Shown here: positions 1-12,100 of the stretch, piece by piece
Numbering within the stretch: position 1 is the stretch's first letter
How the letters are laid out: each line of letters starts with the position of its first letter
Assembly: GCA_022059125.1 (NCBI GenBank)
Contig: JAEUWY010000015.1
Coordinates: 1,488,001-1,552,000, forward strand
Length of the DNA stretch: 64,000 bases
Reading direction: 5' to 3'
DNA from: Corynespora cassiicola
Taxonomy: Eukaryota; Ascomycota; Dothideomycetes; Pleosporales; Corynesporascaceae
The notes under the pieces: model-generated
The model's input: the letters and a program-made list of their open reading frames with translations, nothing else
What the model was told of the DNA's origin: nothing
The model's database searches: none
Position numbers and translations under genes: made by a program

Positions 1-3000
1 GCCCACACGTCCGTGTAACGCACGGAGCCGCCTGAATACGTCGAGATCGCCCGTCCCAGCCATCACGGTCGCCACAGAAAGCGCTAAAAGATCCTGACAA
101 TTGCGTACCGTGTTGCGGGCAAGTTTGGAATCGTAGCGTAGAGCCGGAAGTTTGCACACCCGCATGAATTGATCCAAATACTTAATCAGGAAATCTCGGA
201 CCTGCGTGTCACCTGTGCCAGCATACTTTAAAGAGACACTCCAAAGTAAGCCTGCCAATATATTGAAAAAGGGCATCTGGCTGCTGCGCAGTTTGATGAT
301 GCTCTTCAGACTAAAGTTATCCCGATATTCGCGAGGGAGATTCTTGATTACCCAGTCGTCAGTGGCTTCAATATGATCCCACATGATGAGATGTTTTGCG
401 AGGGTTCGAAGGAGAAATATATCCGGCCTAACGTAGTCGAACTGGGGAAGTGTATCAGGGATCTCAATTTTTCGTGCCACGGCTTCGTCGTGCGTCTTCA
501 TGAATACGAGCGCAATTGCGATGACCGCGCCCGCAGTTGCCTGGTCGAGAATATGGACGATGTTGACAGGTTTAGGTGCAACTGCAACTGATAGCAACCG
601 CTCCACGATGCGCATATCGTGTAAACCTTGGAGGTCACTGCCTTTGCCTAGGTTGATGAAGCCCAACGCAAAGCCGGCAGCTAGCCTGTAGGCTTCATCT
701 CGTAGACTATCGGGAGGTTCAGAAGGATCTGGCTCGTCAACGTGCTCAATTTCCGATAGCATGACCTCGCTCATTCTGCGATGTTGAGTGTTGTAGTAAA
801 GAAGCCCGATCCCCATAAGACCGGTCGTCTGAGTGTATGGAGAAAGGTTCAATTCCGCAGCTCCTGGAGGCAACATTCTAGTAACATGAACAGACAATAA
901 TCGGGTCACAAGGGTGTCCATAGTGCCCATGTAGGATGCAGAAAGCCCCAGGAGCAGCCCCACTGACGTCATTGTATGCTTCGGGGTAAGGTATTTGAAA
1001 GACAACCACTTGGCGATAGTCTTGAGATGTCCATTGAGACCCAGGCCTAACAACAGGCCGGCGTGTTTGTTCGTAAGCTCGTTCGGCTTGTTGTACATTA
1101 TCCAGGAGGTGTCGATGCCTTGTGCATCACGGGATATGCTAAGCCCTGCGGCAACACCCGCATTGAAGAAGGCCCAGAAAAACTTCTCTTCCGAATACAG
1201 GGCGCGCTCAGCGGTCATCACGTTGCCCATGGGCTTCATGAGACACGACGTTGAAAAGCCGTATAGAGGATATTTTTCGGTAAGCAAAGGCTTCTTGCTG
1301 TTAAACTTTGCCATCGAGCTTCCGGCCGGTAATGAAAAGGTGCGTATCATGACCCACTGCATCATGACTTTCTGCCCCTCTAATATTGCCGCTTCATCTG
1401 CTCCATTTTCCGGTCGATATTCAGCAGTAGTCTGTTTAAGAGGTTCCAGGAGAGCATGTGCCTCCATGAATCTTCGATCCTCGTTGAAGATTAATCTAGT
1501 AATGTAGTGGCGCTCCCACTCTGCTATTGGCTGCAGCTGCTCTGATTTGTCCACTCCTTGACATATGGTATGGACATCTCGGGTGGTACCGGAGTACAGG
1601 TTCGACTGTAAACTTATCATGGTATTGGATTGATTCTGCCTTATGTCATGCACAACTTCGTTGCTCGGCGAAAGACTTAAGTCGAGATCTTCTCGCTGCA
1701 CAAGTTTCAAGAGAGAACTTGTCCAGGTCGTAGGTGGATTTGCCTGACATCTAGTTATGGCCTCCATTAGGGGTGCCTTGGCTGTCTCCGGTAAGGTCGC
1801 AAGCATTTGGACAGTTATACCGCATCTCTCGATGAGCTCCACGGTTTTTCTTGGCTGTGAGCTCCAATCGATATCTCGGAAGAATTTCTGGAGAGCTTTA
1901 GTTCGAGGAGTAACGCCAGTAATGACTTCGTCAACATTGACAGAAGAGTGTGGGGAAGCCTTGGACTGTCTGATGAGGCTGGCCAATGTCGGAAACGGAT
2001 AGAAGGTTCTCGAACCAACTACGATACTGATCCATTCCAGGATCGAAGGAGGCGCATCCCATGGCTGGCCATGAAGACGTACATGAGAGGTGAACCTTGA
2101 GTCTTCATAGTTCCATTCCTCAGTGGAGCCTCCTTCCAGGTCATAAAATCCTCCTCGTTTCCAGCTCCAAGATTCCCATTGCAACCAGTGTCCTAATTGG
2201 GCCAGAACGGGTGCAAGGTCTCCATTTTCCGAGACAGGTAGATTCGAAGACAGTGTGTTGAGCTTGCATTCTTCACGGAAGAGATGTAGTATCACAACCA
2301 CCTCCGAGAGGGTAGAAATCCGGAGGTCTTGTTTTTCCGATGGAGAAAGACGCCTCCAGTGATCATTGGCAGCCTTCCCAATCGGCGAATGGATAAATTG
2401 CCGAGCGAGCTCCGCACATACTATTAAAGAATCTTGTTTTCCAAGTATTTGCTGTGCAATTGATGGCAGGGCCGTGTTGCTGGATCGTTTTGAAGGTGGA
2501 CTTAACGCAACCGAAGAGGGTTGGGACTGCTGAGCCCATTGCCAGGGAGTAGATTTCCATGATTTGGCTTGCGGCCGTGATGCCCGTCGACTGCACATTA
2601 AGCGCCAGGCAGAGTTTCCATTACCAAGGTGTTCCTCTGTTGTAACATGGGCTGCTGATCGACTGGTAGTTCGCCTGTGAGAAGGTCTAGTTCGGTTGGA
2701 TGATTTTTTGGTTCGATCATCTATGAAGGGTGTTGCCAAGGTGAAGAGCGTAGCAATAAATGCAATCCAGTCTGCGTCTGCGTGCTTCTCTGTGGAAAGT
2801 GATTTGCGAATATCCCACCAAATCTCCAGAATAAAATCTCCGATATGATTTGCCAGTACAGCTGATAAGATACTGAAGAGCCGCGCAACAAATGGATTTG
2901 TAGGCGATATATGAACCTGTATTCGATGTCTCCGCCACTCGCCATCGATGAGCTCAATCATTCCCCCGGGCCCTGGAGCCAGGATATGTTGAAGTGGCTG

Positions 3001-5277
3001 TACAGGATTGATCGTCCTTTTCAAGCCCGCTGTTACCCGCATTTGTTCATCTCCAAAGATCGCATGTGGATTGAAGAGTTTGAGAGGCCCGATGTTGAAC
3101 TTGGTAGGTAAATGGATACCCCACCCCGCACCCAAGGAGATGTGTGATTCACGGGAACCGGCAGAGCCCAATGAAATAAGTCTTTCTACGCCTTGATCCA
3201 CCAATTTGATCGCGTCGGATATGCCTTTCAACTGGCGTATGTCGTTGAATTTTGGAACGCAAGCATACAAAGGAGAGGTACTATTTGCCCGCGACTGTGT
3301 TGCTGATGCCGATGCAGACAATTTTTTGCGTGTAACAGAAAAGTCCACTTCCAGTGGGTTCTCTAATGATGGATGGATGATGTATAGGTATAACTTCCGC
3401 TCGTGGAGTGTGGCAGAATTGATTGGTGCCGCAAATGTGAAAACTTTGGAGGCAGGTTGATCTTCTGAAGTGGGATCATTCAACGCAAACAACCCATTTC
3501 TCATGTACTTCTGAGCAGGAATTTCTTGAACAGCGCTCATCACGAGTTCCTTGCGGAGTTCTCTGTCAGCGCTGGAGTCGTGAGGCCCAAAGAGATCGTC
3601 GAGTTCGTCATAATCTTCCAACGTGTCCAACGTATCATCCATTATGTCGTCAAACGTGTCATCTATCGAAACTGCACCCAGGCTCATTCGGGAAGTCACG
3701 CTCCCAGGGGTTGAGGCTCGGTTACGAGATTGTGAAAATCCACCAAAGCTGGTTCTATCATTCCCAAGGGAGTGCCGGCTCCGCTGGCTAGCCCCGAAAC
3801 TCGCATTTAAGTTTGGCCCTAAGCTATTACGTTGCGTTGCCAGATCTTGAAATGCAGTCTTATCGAAACTGGTTGACAGTTCGGCCCGTGAAAGTAGGGA
3901 GCTGACACGCCTCGACTCTTTGGGATGTCGTGTCATGTCGAACTCCGGATTGAGCTGTGAGAGGAGGGCATCATCTACCGCCTGATCCGAGAGTTTTTCT
4001 CTCGTCTGTGAAGGAACATTGAATGAAGGCTGTTTCGTCTTGTTTCTTGCTGTACCACCGAAACTTTCTCTCAACCTATCACTTCTGATTGCTGGCGTGG
4101 TCGCACCTGTTCCTGGTGCAGTGGTACCGTACGAACTGCGGCGACGTGCTTTCTTCAACGGTTCCGCGAGGCGCGATTTTCGGGAAGCGGATATCAGTTT
4201 CGGATCCAGATAAGCCGCTGACCAAACAGTGAAAATGTTTGTTTGATAGTTGGCCGTGACAACAATTAGGAGAGGTTTGTCATTGCCACTCCGATCGAAG
4301 TAGATTTCATTTTGAGGTGAGACATATATTATTTCCTCGGCCTTGTCCACAGGCTCCAATCTTCGGTGACCAGAGCTGCTTGTCGTAAGAAATCCATTTC
4401 GATCACTACCTTTGACTGAGTGAACCACTAGCCCAAGCTCGGATAGGGGGTCTGTGAAAGAAAACACCCGAGGCAAGCCTTCTGTGCTCGGCGGTGCGGA
4501 GCTTCTAACCAGCTCTTCGAGGAAGAGACCGTTAGTCGAGATAGGTTTCGACAGTCTGCTTGATCTTGTGGGGCCTAGTGTCGAACCATGTCGCGGCTGG
4601 TGTTGATAGAAACTGGAAAAAGTCTGAGACAGGAAGGACTGCTGGTTGGCGAGGAAGGAATTGGGCGGAGCTGAGGGTATTTGAGGGCTGAGAGGAGTGG
4701 GGTTGGGAGGTGCCAACTTTCTCTGCACCACAACACCACGAGCCGCAGCAAAGGCTCTGTCAACCTCGAATGGAAGGTTGATAACATGGGTAGCGCCCGA
4801 GAGAAAGAATACATGGGCCTGCGACTTGAGGAACACCACCAGTGCACGGGACTTGCGTTCGAAGGCGGAGTGAAGGGTATCCGTGGGTGTGGTCGGGTCG
4901 GCAGCAGGTTGTGTTCCTTGGGTAAGGTACGTCCCCGACTGATCACTTCTGCCAAACTCTGTGCTGCCTCCCGGCACGTCTGAGGCCTGAGAAGCGAAGA
5001 CAGATGGTTCTTCGACAGGAAACCATGTGAGCAGTGCCTGTATGACCTTCTCTTGCTCAATCTCAAAGTTGAAGACCTTGCGCACTACGCCGCTCCTTGA
5101 CCAGACGACATGGTATTCTGTTGTCACTATCTCGTCGACAGGGGCATCTGGGGTGCCGTCGGTGCTGGTCTCCCAGGTGTAGTCTTGCTCGGTGCTGTCT
5201 TCGCTGAGGATGGACTCGGCAATGAGGTACTGCAGGGCGGCGGGCTTATGGACCCCAACGGATCGTAGAGAGGCCAT
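1..5277 (-). CDS. apc1: Anaphase-promoting complex subunit 1 (APC1/BimE), C-terminus off the left edge
   Basis: Largest scaffold subunit of the APC/C, the nuclear ubiquitin ligase that drives mitotic exit. One frame is open on the minus strand from the ATG at 5277-5275 to base 1, 1759 codons with no stop in the parts I checked. The start MASLRSVGVHKPAALQYL, a long Ser/Thr-rich low-complexity middle (about residues 150-560) and PC-repeat sequence near residues 1440-1510 (LLLGLSASYMGTMDTLVTRL) match fungal APC1/BimE. Known BimE proteins are about 2000 residues, so some 300 are missing beyond the edge. No intron is needed, though a short in-frame one cannot be excluded. Divergent from the Nup37-like gene; APC2 lies 12 kb away. 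Recognition is from remembered family features. Confidence 0.9.
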   Translation of the reverse strand, partial: MASLRSVGVHKPAALQYLIAESILSEDSTEQDYTWETSTDGTPDAPVDEIVTTEYHVVWSRSGVVRKVFNFEIEQEKVIQALLTWFPVEEPSVFASQASDVPGGSTEFGRSDQSGTYLTQGTQPAADPTTPTDTLHSAFERKSRALVVFLKSQAHVFFLSGATHVINLPFEVDRAFAAARGVVVQRKLAPPNPTPLSPQIPSAPPNSFLANQQSFLSQTFSSFYQHQPRHGSTLGPTRSSRLSKPISTNGLFLEELVRSSAPPSTEGLPRVFSFTDPLSELGLVVHSVKGSDRNGFLTTSSSGHRRLEPVDKAEEIIYVSPQNEIYFDRSGNDKPLLIVVTANYQTNIFTVWSAAYLDPKLISASRKSRLAEPLKKARRRSSYGTTAPGTGATTPAIRSDRLRESFGGTARNKTKQPSFNVPSQTREKLSDQAVDDALLSQLNPEFDMTRHPKESRRVSSLLSRAELSTSFDKTAFQDLATQRNSLGPNLNASFGASQRSRHSLGNDRTSFGGFSQSRNRASTPGSVTSRMSLGAVSIDDTFDDIMDDTLDTLEDYDELDDLFGPHDSSADRELRKELVMSAVQEIPAQKYMRNGLFALNDPTSEDQPASKVFTFAAPINSATLHERKLYLYIIHPSLENPLEVDFSVTRKKLSASASATQSRANSTSPLYACVPKFNDIRQLKGISDAIKLVDQGVERLISLGSAGSRESHISLGAGWGIHLPTKFNIGPLKLFNPHAIFGDEQMRVTAGLKRTINPVQPLQHILAPGPGGMIELIDGEWRRHRIQVHISPTNPFVARLFSILSAVLANHIGDFILEIWWDIRKSLSTEKHADADWIAFIATLFTLATPFIDDRTKKSSNRTRPSHRRTTSRSAAHVTTEEHLGNGNSAWRLMCSRRASRPQAKSWKSTPWQWAQQSQPSSVALSPPSKRSSNTALPSIAQQILGKQDSLIVCAELARQFIHSPIGKAANDHWRRLSPSEKQDLRISTLSEVVVILHLFREECKLNTLSSNLPVSENGDLAPVLAQLGHWLQWESWSWKRGGFYDLEGGSTEEWNYEDSRFTSHVRLHGQPWDAPPSILEWISIVVGSRTFYPFPTLASLIRQSKASPHSSVNVDEVITGVTPRTKALQKFFRDIDWSSQPRKTVELIERCGITVQMLATLPETAKAPLMEAITRCQANPPTTWTSSLLKLVQREDLDLSLSPSNEVVHDIRQNQSNTMISLQSNLYSGTTRDVHTICQGVDKSEQLQPIAEWERHYITRLIFNEDRRFMEAHALLEPLKQTTAEYRPENGADEAAILEGQKVMMQWVMIRTFSLPAGSSMAKFNSKKPLLTEKYPLYGFSTSCLMKPMGNVMTAERALYSEEKFFWAFFNAGVAAGLSISRDAQGIDTSWIMYNKPNELTNKHAGLLLGLGLNGHLKTIAKWLSFKYLTPKHTMTSVGLLLGLSASYMGTMDTLVTRLLSVHVTRMLPPGAAELNLSPYTQTTGLMGIGLLYYNTQHRRMSEVMLSEIEHVDEPDPSEPPDSLRDEAYRLAAGFALGFINLGKGSDLQGLHDMRIVERLLSVAVAPKPVNIVHILDQATAGAVIAIALVFMKTHDEAVARKIEIPDTLPQFDYVRPDIFLLRTLAKHLIMWDHIEATDDWVIKNLPREYRDNFSLKSIIKLRSSQMPFFNILAGLLWSVSLKYAGTGDTQVRDFLIKYLDQFMRVCKLPALRYDSKLARNTVRNCQDLLALSVATVMAGTGDLDVFRRLRALHGRVG

Positions 5278-5672
5278 GCGGAGGCTCGATTTGCGGCATT
5301 AGGGGGGCTGGGGAGGCAAGCAGATTGGTGCTGGACGGCGGGGTGTGCGGGGCGCGAGCGCTGAGGATGGTGAGGTTGACGCGCTTGTTTTGGTCGCGCG
5401 CGCTTTCCCTAGAATTTCCCTCTCCGCACTCACCTCCGAGCTTTGAGCTGCCTGCACTACCTCCTGCACACTACCACCCCACCCCCACCGCTGTCCACAC
5501 CTGCGCTACAAAAGAGCGGCAAGTGGAATCGCGTGCCGATACGAACAGCCGTCTGTCATTTGCGACGCCAGTCATTGCGCGCACCGCTCACCGTCGTGGC
5601 GTTTGAGCTCCGGCGCATCCCAGCTCATCGTGGAAAGCCAGGCGCTCAATACCCTCCCTCCAGCTTCTGATC
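5278..5672. promoter_or_regulatory. Shared 5' region between divergent APC1 and the Nup37-like gene
   Basis: 395 bases between two start codons facing away from each other, so it must hold both promoters and 5' leaders. It contains pyrimidine-rich tracts around 5400-5480, common near fungal transcription starts. I see no clear TATA box and no other gene. Confidence 0.5.
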
Positions 5673-7716
5673 ATGAAGCCCATCATCTCGACCAGTGGGA
5701 AGACCACGCAGCTTCAGTTTGTTTACGATCACCCCTTACCAAGCCGAAGGCTAATAATTCTTGAGATACGAGCTGTCTCACCGCATCCACGACACCAAAG
5801 TCTATCCAGTGAAAGCCCCCAACGGATCCACCATCATACTCTATGGCCACGAGACTGGTGTAGGCATATTATGGAGAGGCGGTCGCCCATTAAAGCAGGT
5901 CGCATCGCCGAAGCAAGCTCCTAAGCCGCCGCCGAAGGTTAATGGCACCAGCAGTAATGATGTTGTTATGATCATCGACTCCGACGACGACGAGCCCGCC
6001 CAGGCTGCACCTCAGTTGTTACCACAAGCAGAATTCGAGGAGGAGGAAGAGGAGCTGGACCCGGACAGCCCGTACCCATCTTTTATACAGCAGCTGCGTC
6101 TGTCGCTCAACACCGAAGTCTTGCACATTGCTGTTCCCCAAGTGCCCACCGTTTCAGCGCTTCGCCCAGCAGACACAATCCCGCCAATTTTCTGTAAGAG
6201 GCTGGTGTTTGCTGTCGCGTGCGCGGACTACAGTGTCCGCATAATCACGCTGCCATTGAGCCCACCTTCCCATGCTGCCAAAGAGGCTCCACTGAGCGCC
6301 AAGTCCCAATACGGAGAGGATGTGTTCAAGATCCCTACATATGTTGGGCATCAGAGCATTCCCAAAGGATTGTCGTTGACCTGGACGGCTCGGGGAGAGC
6401 CAGTGTTCAAGGACGACTCAGAGGATGACATGGACATAGATGACGAGGACGATGCCCCAACTCCAGGACGGCGCCGGCCACGCAGGAGACAGAGCCGTGC
6501 AGACCCAGTTCTTAATGGGGCCAGTGAAGAGTGGGACTTGCTTATTGCATCCCATTCTACCGAGCGGGGCGGTTTACTCAAGATCTGGCGCTTTGGCCTC
6601 TCCGAAACCTCGATTGCTGCCGCAAACCCCATCTCAGCATACCAGACCCTTAACCTGAAGAAGCCCGCCAGCCGAGTCATGTTCAACTCTGCTTTGTTCC
6701 CGAAGCGTCGCCACTCACAACTCCTCATTACCGATTCGTCCGGCACGGCACGTATATATGATCCTTTGGCACCATCTAACCGTAAGCGGCGTGTGGCCAG
6801 TGCTACTTCTGATCTAGGGGCCTTCGTCGGTCTTTACCGAGCCAGTTTCGAAGATACCAAGGCAAATGTACCGACTCCACCCGTTCTCGCAGCTCGAAAG
6901 TCAATCATCGATGCTGCCTGGGCATCTGATGGCCAAAGCATCGTCGCCCTGCTATCAGATGGCGAATGGGGCGTTTGGGATGTAGCTCGCACAAGCCCAA
7001 GTCCTCCGGCTGATCCATCTGCTTTCTCCCTCAGGGGGTTTGTGGGAGTATCGGATACTGATCGGGCTTCTTCTGTTTCGTCTAGCCCGAAATCTCGTAG
7101 TGGGCGCGGTTCTCTAGCTCCTATGACACCAAATACTCGTAGGAGAAAAGAAGAGACTCTATTTCACGGGAGCTCGTCTAGTTCTTCTGGCCCTACTCGT
7201 GGAGGAGTATCAGTTGCCTCATTAGCTTCTACGACGGGTGGCATCCCAGAAGATTCGGTTCTCTTTTGTTATGGCTCTGAACTATACAGAATCCCGGATC
7301 TTGCAAAACTCTGGTCTCGCACGGCGAACGGCACCAAAAGCGGCCTCGCGACGACCCAGCTGCACGGGCTACCTCTTTTCGGTGAATTCATTACATGCGT
7401 ACAACAATTCGATACTACAAGCAGAGAAGCCAGGATGGCAATTCCGAGAGATATACTGGTAGCTGCCGAACACCGTCTTATCATCTCAACGGCAACAACC
7501 GAGCCTCTTGGCCGCGACTTGAATGCCACATTCTCCAAAGAAAAGGAGGAAGAAGAGCTTTCACGAAAGACCGACCAAGTCCTCCTATCCCGCGGCGAGC
7601 TGGATCTTGGCGGCATGGATCGACTGCTGGACAGCTTCGAAGGAAACGGAAGTGCACCACGTGGTCTGTCACTGGGAAATCCTCGAAAGGTGCTATTTGC
7701 ATCTTCCACGTCTTGA
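5673..7716 (+). CDS. WD-repeat nucleoporin, Nup37-like
   Basis: Probable structural subunit of the Y (Nup107-160) complex of the nuclear pore. Exon 1 is 5673-5716 and exon 2 is 5766-7716. The 49-base intron has a GTTTGT donor, a CTAAT branch site and a GAG acceptor; splicing joins MKPIISTSGKTTQLQ to YELSHRIHDTKVYP in phase and gives 664 residues. Features seen: an N-terminal beta-propeller stretch with GSTIILYGHETG, an acidic linker (near residue 90), WDLLIASHS, ARIYDP and IIDAAWASDGQSIVAL blades, a Ser-rich insert near residues 440-480 and a charged C-terminal tail. The N-terminus resembles fungal Nup37, but WD proteins are hard to tell apart by eye. A second nucleoporin (NUP42) lies at 47.9 kb. 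Confidence 0.6.
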
Positions 7717-9151
7717 TGCGCAGTGCATCCATCTGCAGAGCAAAAGCAACCCGGAGAAGGAGTCTGTGCATTCCAACGTTAAGACCAACCAGGTGGCGCC
7801 TGTAAGATTGCGGCCAGTCGTCGAGGGTAAGAAAAAGAGCATAGTACGATAAGAAAAGGGAAGTATGCCTTGTTACGATTTCAGGTCAGCTCGACCTTTC
7901 ACTGTTGATGTCAAGTGGAAGGTAAAGGTGTTTGGGCTACGTGCTCGAGACCAATAGGTTCTATTTTCTCATTCATTTCCAACCATTTTGATTGCCGTGA
8001 ATTTCCATATGTTTTTGCATATTCTTTGCATTTCTCTTATTCTTACATGTTCTGTTCTACCGTCCAGTCTTATATTCGCGGCCTTAGGTGGAGCTCAGTG
8101 AAAAGACCCATTCCTGGTGCTCAGTATAGCCTTGCGAGAAATTGAACAGCATCACCCAGTCGCCGAGCTCAGCGCCTAGTAGACCGAAAGGTCGAACGGC
8201 CCGCAGTTCTGGATAGCTGAGGAGTGCATACGTTGCTGTCTTATTTGCCCGGATCTGGGACCCGAACCACTGTGCAAGCGGTGTGTGAGGAAGGTCCAGC
8301 GAAAGGTACATACGGTATGGAATCATGGTACCGTATGGGCTCAGCATACGTGACATTAGTGAGTGCCCAGCCCTGTGATCTTGGGAGATTCCAGTCGAGG
8401 TCTACCTAGGTGGGTATAGGCAGTTACCTATCGAGAATTTAAGTGAGCTCGTGGTGTGCAGCATGGTGCGCATTCTCGTGTAGAAGCGCTCGATACTCAC
8501 TTGCTAGGTATCTATGGGCAAAAACCTTGGAATCAGACAAAGAGTGATGCCGTAGGTTGGGCACAGTTGACTTGTATTGGTCACCTGCAATCATTCAGTT
8601 GAAGAAACTTGGAGTTCATGTGCCACTCGGAATACATACATGGGAAATCATTTGCCTTGGACCTGTCTAGTGAGCCCGATGCGTGTGATGTATGATCTTT
8701 CTTGCCAAGTCTTCGAACGAAATTCGGCTTTCCTTGAGCGTAACAGCGATCAATGTCCGCGCTGAACCAGTTGCCAGTGCTGACGAGCGCGAGATCGCGT
8801 CATCACGTGACAAAGCACCTCCTGCGTTCCTTCCTTGTCCTTGTCAATGGTTCAATTCACCCTGTTGAAATTATGTCAACTCACTGGCGAACATAAGCCA
8901 TGTCAATGGTTCCGACCTCCTTCTAGTCTATTGCTGAAGTAGCCAACATCACTCAAGAATTCTGCTTTTTGACCGTCAGGCTGGGTACATTTGAGCAGGG
9001 CCGCAAAGAGGGGCGCGCTAGCGCCACCTTACATCGATCCGCGCCCTGACGCGCCTGGAAATTCCGACCTGCCTGACTTCGCCCGCAACAACGCTGAGCC
9101 ATATCACCAGCGCAATCCTTTTGCGCTTGTCCACCTATTTGACGTTGCGCC
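7717..9151. other. Intergenic, no supported gene
   Basis: 1.4 kb between the Nup37-like gene and SMC6, both on the plus strand. Only short unrelated ORFs on both strands (under 110 codons), none with a recognisable motif or intron structure. It should hold the terminator of the first gene and the promoter of SMC6. Confidence 0.6.
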
Positions 9152-12100
9152 ATGGCGCGGACATTAGTGAACAAGCGCCCTCGGGCCCTGACTGAGGACC
9201 ACGACGTGCCAAATGGCGTAGCAAGTCTCAAGAGTCGCGTAGGTGCCTCCCGTTCGTATGCTTGGAACAACGACTGATAGTTTTATCAGAGCAAGCGCCC
9301 GCGCCACGCCTCGCCCCAAGACAGTACTCGGGACTCCTCAATAGATCCTCGATCCGCCCCTTCCGATGACGACGGCGACGACAGCGAAGCTGAGTCCCGA
9401 GATGGCCACGACGAGGTCGACGAAGCCGTGTTCATGCGCGCCACCCAGCATGTCACAAAGCACCTTCAAGATAGCCAGGAAAAGCAGAATACACCCGCAG
9501 AGGCAGGTATCATCGAAGAAGTCCGATGCACCAACTTCATGTGCCATGAGCAGCTCACAGTTACCCTCGGCCCACTCATCAACTTTATAACTGGTCACAA
9601 CGGAAGCGGGAAGAGCGCAGTACTCACAGCCATCACACTATGTCTTGGTGGCAAGGCCACTGCCACCAATCGTGGCCAAAATCTGAAAAGCTTCATCAAG
9701 GAAGGTAGAGAGTAAGTGCTTTACTTCCACTCAATACATTGGTGGTTGACGTGAATCAAGTTACTGCATGCTCTCAGTGAGATTGAGGAACCGTGGAGGC
9801 TCAGGTTTCAAGCATGACCAATATGGAGATTCTATCATCGTTGAGCGACATTTCAGCAAGACAGGCTCGCCACATTTCAAGATAAAAGATCAGAATGGAA
9901 GGATCGTGTCCCAGAAGAAATCGGAGTTGGAGGATATTGTCGATGCATTCGCCTTGCAAGTCGACAACCCCATGAATGTTCTCACTCAGGATATGGCCCG
10001 TCAATTTCTCAATGATTCGAATCCCAAGGAAAAGTACAAATTCTTCCTCCAAGGCACTCAACTGGAGACTTTGAGTAGAGACTATCTTCAGATTCAACAT
10101 GAGCTCGAAGAGCAGGAGGCCAAGGCGCAAACACTTGAAAGTGATCTGGATGTTTTTCGAAAGAAGGCGGAGCGTGCAGTTGAAAAGGCCAGGGCTGCGC
10201 AGAATCTCCAAAGCATGAGGGCTAAAGAACGGATGCTTGCCCACCAAGCAGCATGGGCACACGTTCAAGAACATGAGCAGGTCAGTACACATACTTGTTT
10301 TATCCCATTTACTTAGTAACATTTCATCAGATCCTCGCCGACTGGGAGGATGAAGTTGAGAAAGCCAACCAAGAGATCGCGACAAAAACTGCCGAGGCAG
10401 ACAATCAGTCTCAGCGCTACACCCGCGCTGACCAGGCCTCTGAAAGTGCAAATAAGGAAGTAGAGGAGTGTCAGGCTGAGATTGAGCCTGCAGAACAAGA
10501 TCTCGAAGAGCACAAGAACAAACTTCAAGAAGGGAAAACAGCTCTTATTCAAGCAAAAGTACGTTGCACAATGACCGAAAAAGGCACAATATACTGACAT
10601 TTGGCTGTAGTCGCAAACACGCCAAGCCATGGAGAAGGTCAAAGCCAAAAATTCACTGATCCGCAACAGACAGAAAGAGATCGACGATCTTCGGAAACGG
10701 CAGGCTGAGGCAGACGATGGACTTTACGATAAAAAACTCCAAGAACTCCAGGATGCTCAGGCAGCTTGCGAACAGGCGAAACAGACACTCCAAAAGCATA
10801 ATGACAGCGTCTCACAAATAGACAATGACTTCAAAGCTGCCCAGGATGCAAAGCAGAGAGCAATCAGGGTTATAATGTCAAAGCAAGCAGAGGTCAAGCA
10901 ATCTCAAGCCAACATAACGAAGTTGGAACGAGGACAACGCAACTGGATTGACTCTTTCCCTGCGAAGTTAGACCAGCTACTACGTGCCATTCAAAACGAG
11001 AAAGGATTCACTGAGCGTCCTGTTGGGCCTATGGGGCATTACATTGAGTTGAAGAAACCGGAATGGGGCTCCATCCTGGAGAAAGTTCTTGGTCCGACCT
11101 TGAATGGATTCGTTGTTACGAGCAAGAAAGACCAGGTGATTTTATCAAATTTGATGAAAAGGGTCGGCTAGTAAGTGCCTAGCCAAAGTTAGCACTGCGA
11201 GCACCAACTGACCAGTAATACAGCAATGCCGCCGTCTATATTGGGAGAAACGACCAGGTCGATACGTCTCGCAATGAGCCAGATGCGAGCCTGGTGACTT
11301 GGATGAGGGTGCTCAAGGTATGTCTGACTTGACTGTGGAGTCTTGACAGCAAGGAAATCTGACCGAGTGCCAGATTAATAACAATTTGGTCAAGAACCAA
11401 TTAATCACGGCCCAATCCATCGAACAGGTTGTACTCATCGAAGACCGCACAGAAGGCTGGAATTTCATGCAAACTGGTGGACCTGCAACGAAAAACGTAG
11501 GCCTGTGCTTCACGATGATGGACAACAATCCCAGAAAAGGGCACGTCATCAAGAAAAATGAGCAGAGCGGTTCTCTTAGTCTGCAGCCGGTAGGTCAGTA
11601 TGGTGGACAACCTCGCATGCAAACCGACAAGGGGCAAGAAATCCGGTATTTTACAGTCACTCTGATCCAACTACATAACGCTGATGTCGCATAGGCATGA
11701 GACGCAGACTCTCGAGCGTCTTCAACGCGAAGCCCTCGCTCTCGAAGAAAACAGCAGAGAGTTGCAAAAAGACGTAGACGCATGTAAAACACGGACGCGT
11801 GAACACGGCATTGAGAAGAGGAGGCTCACTAGGGAGTTTCAAGAAGCGCAAAATCGTGTCGAGCAGCTCGAGACAGAGCTTAGCGATGCGACTCCCGATG
11901 CTGCGGCCATCGACCAGCTGCAAGAGGAGGTTGCAACTGCCCAAGAGGAATTGAAATTCGAGGAGGGACAGTACGAAGATGCCGTTGGTGAGGAGGAGAG
12001 GTTGAACAGCAAACAGAAAGACCTACAGAATGAAGTGAACCAGGCACATTCGCTTCTCGAAGACCTCCGAGCTCGCTTGGCCAAGCTGCAGGTCAGGCTG

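Noticed and set aside
4575..5066. 163-codon minus-strand ORF within APC1
   Set aside because: Different frame inside the recognised APC1 coding sequence.
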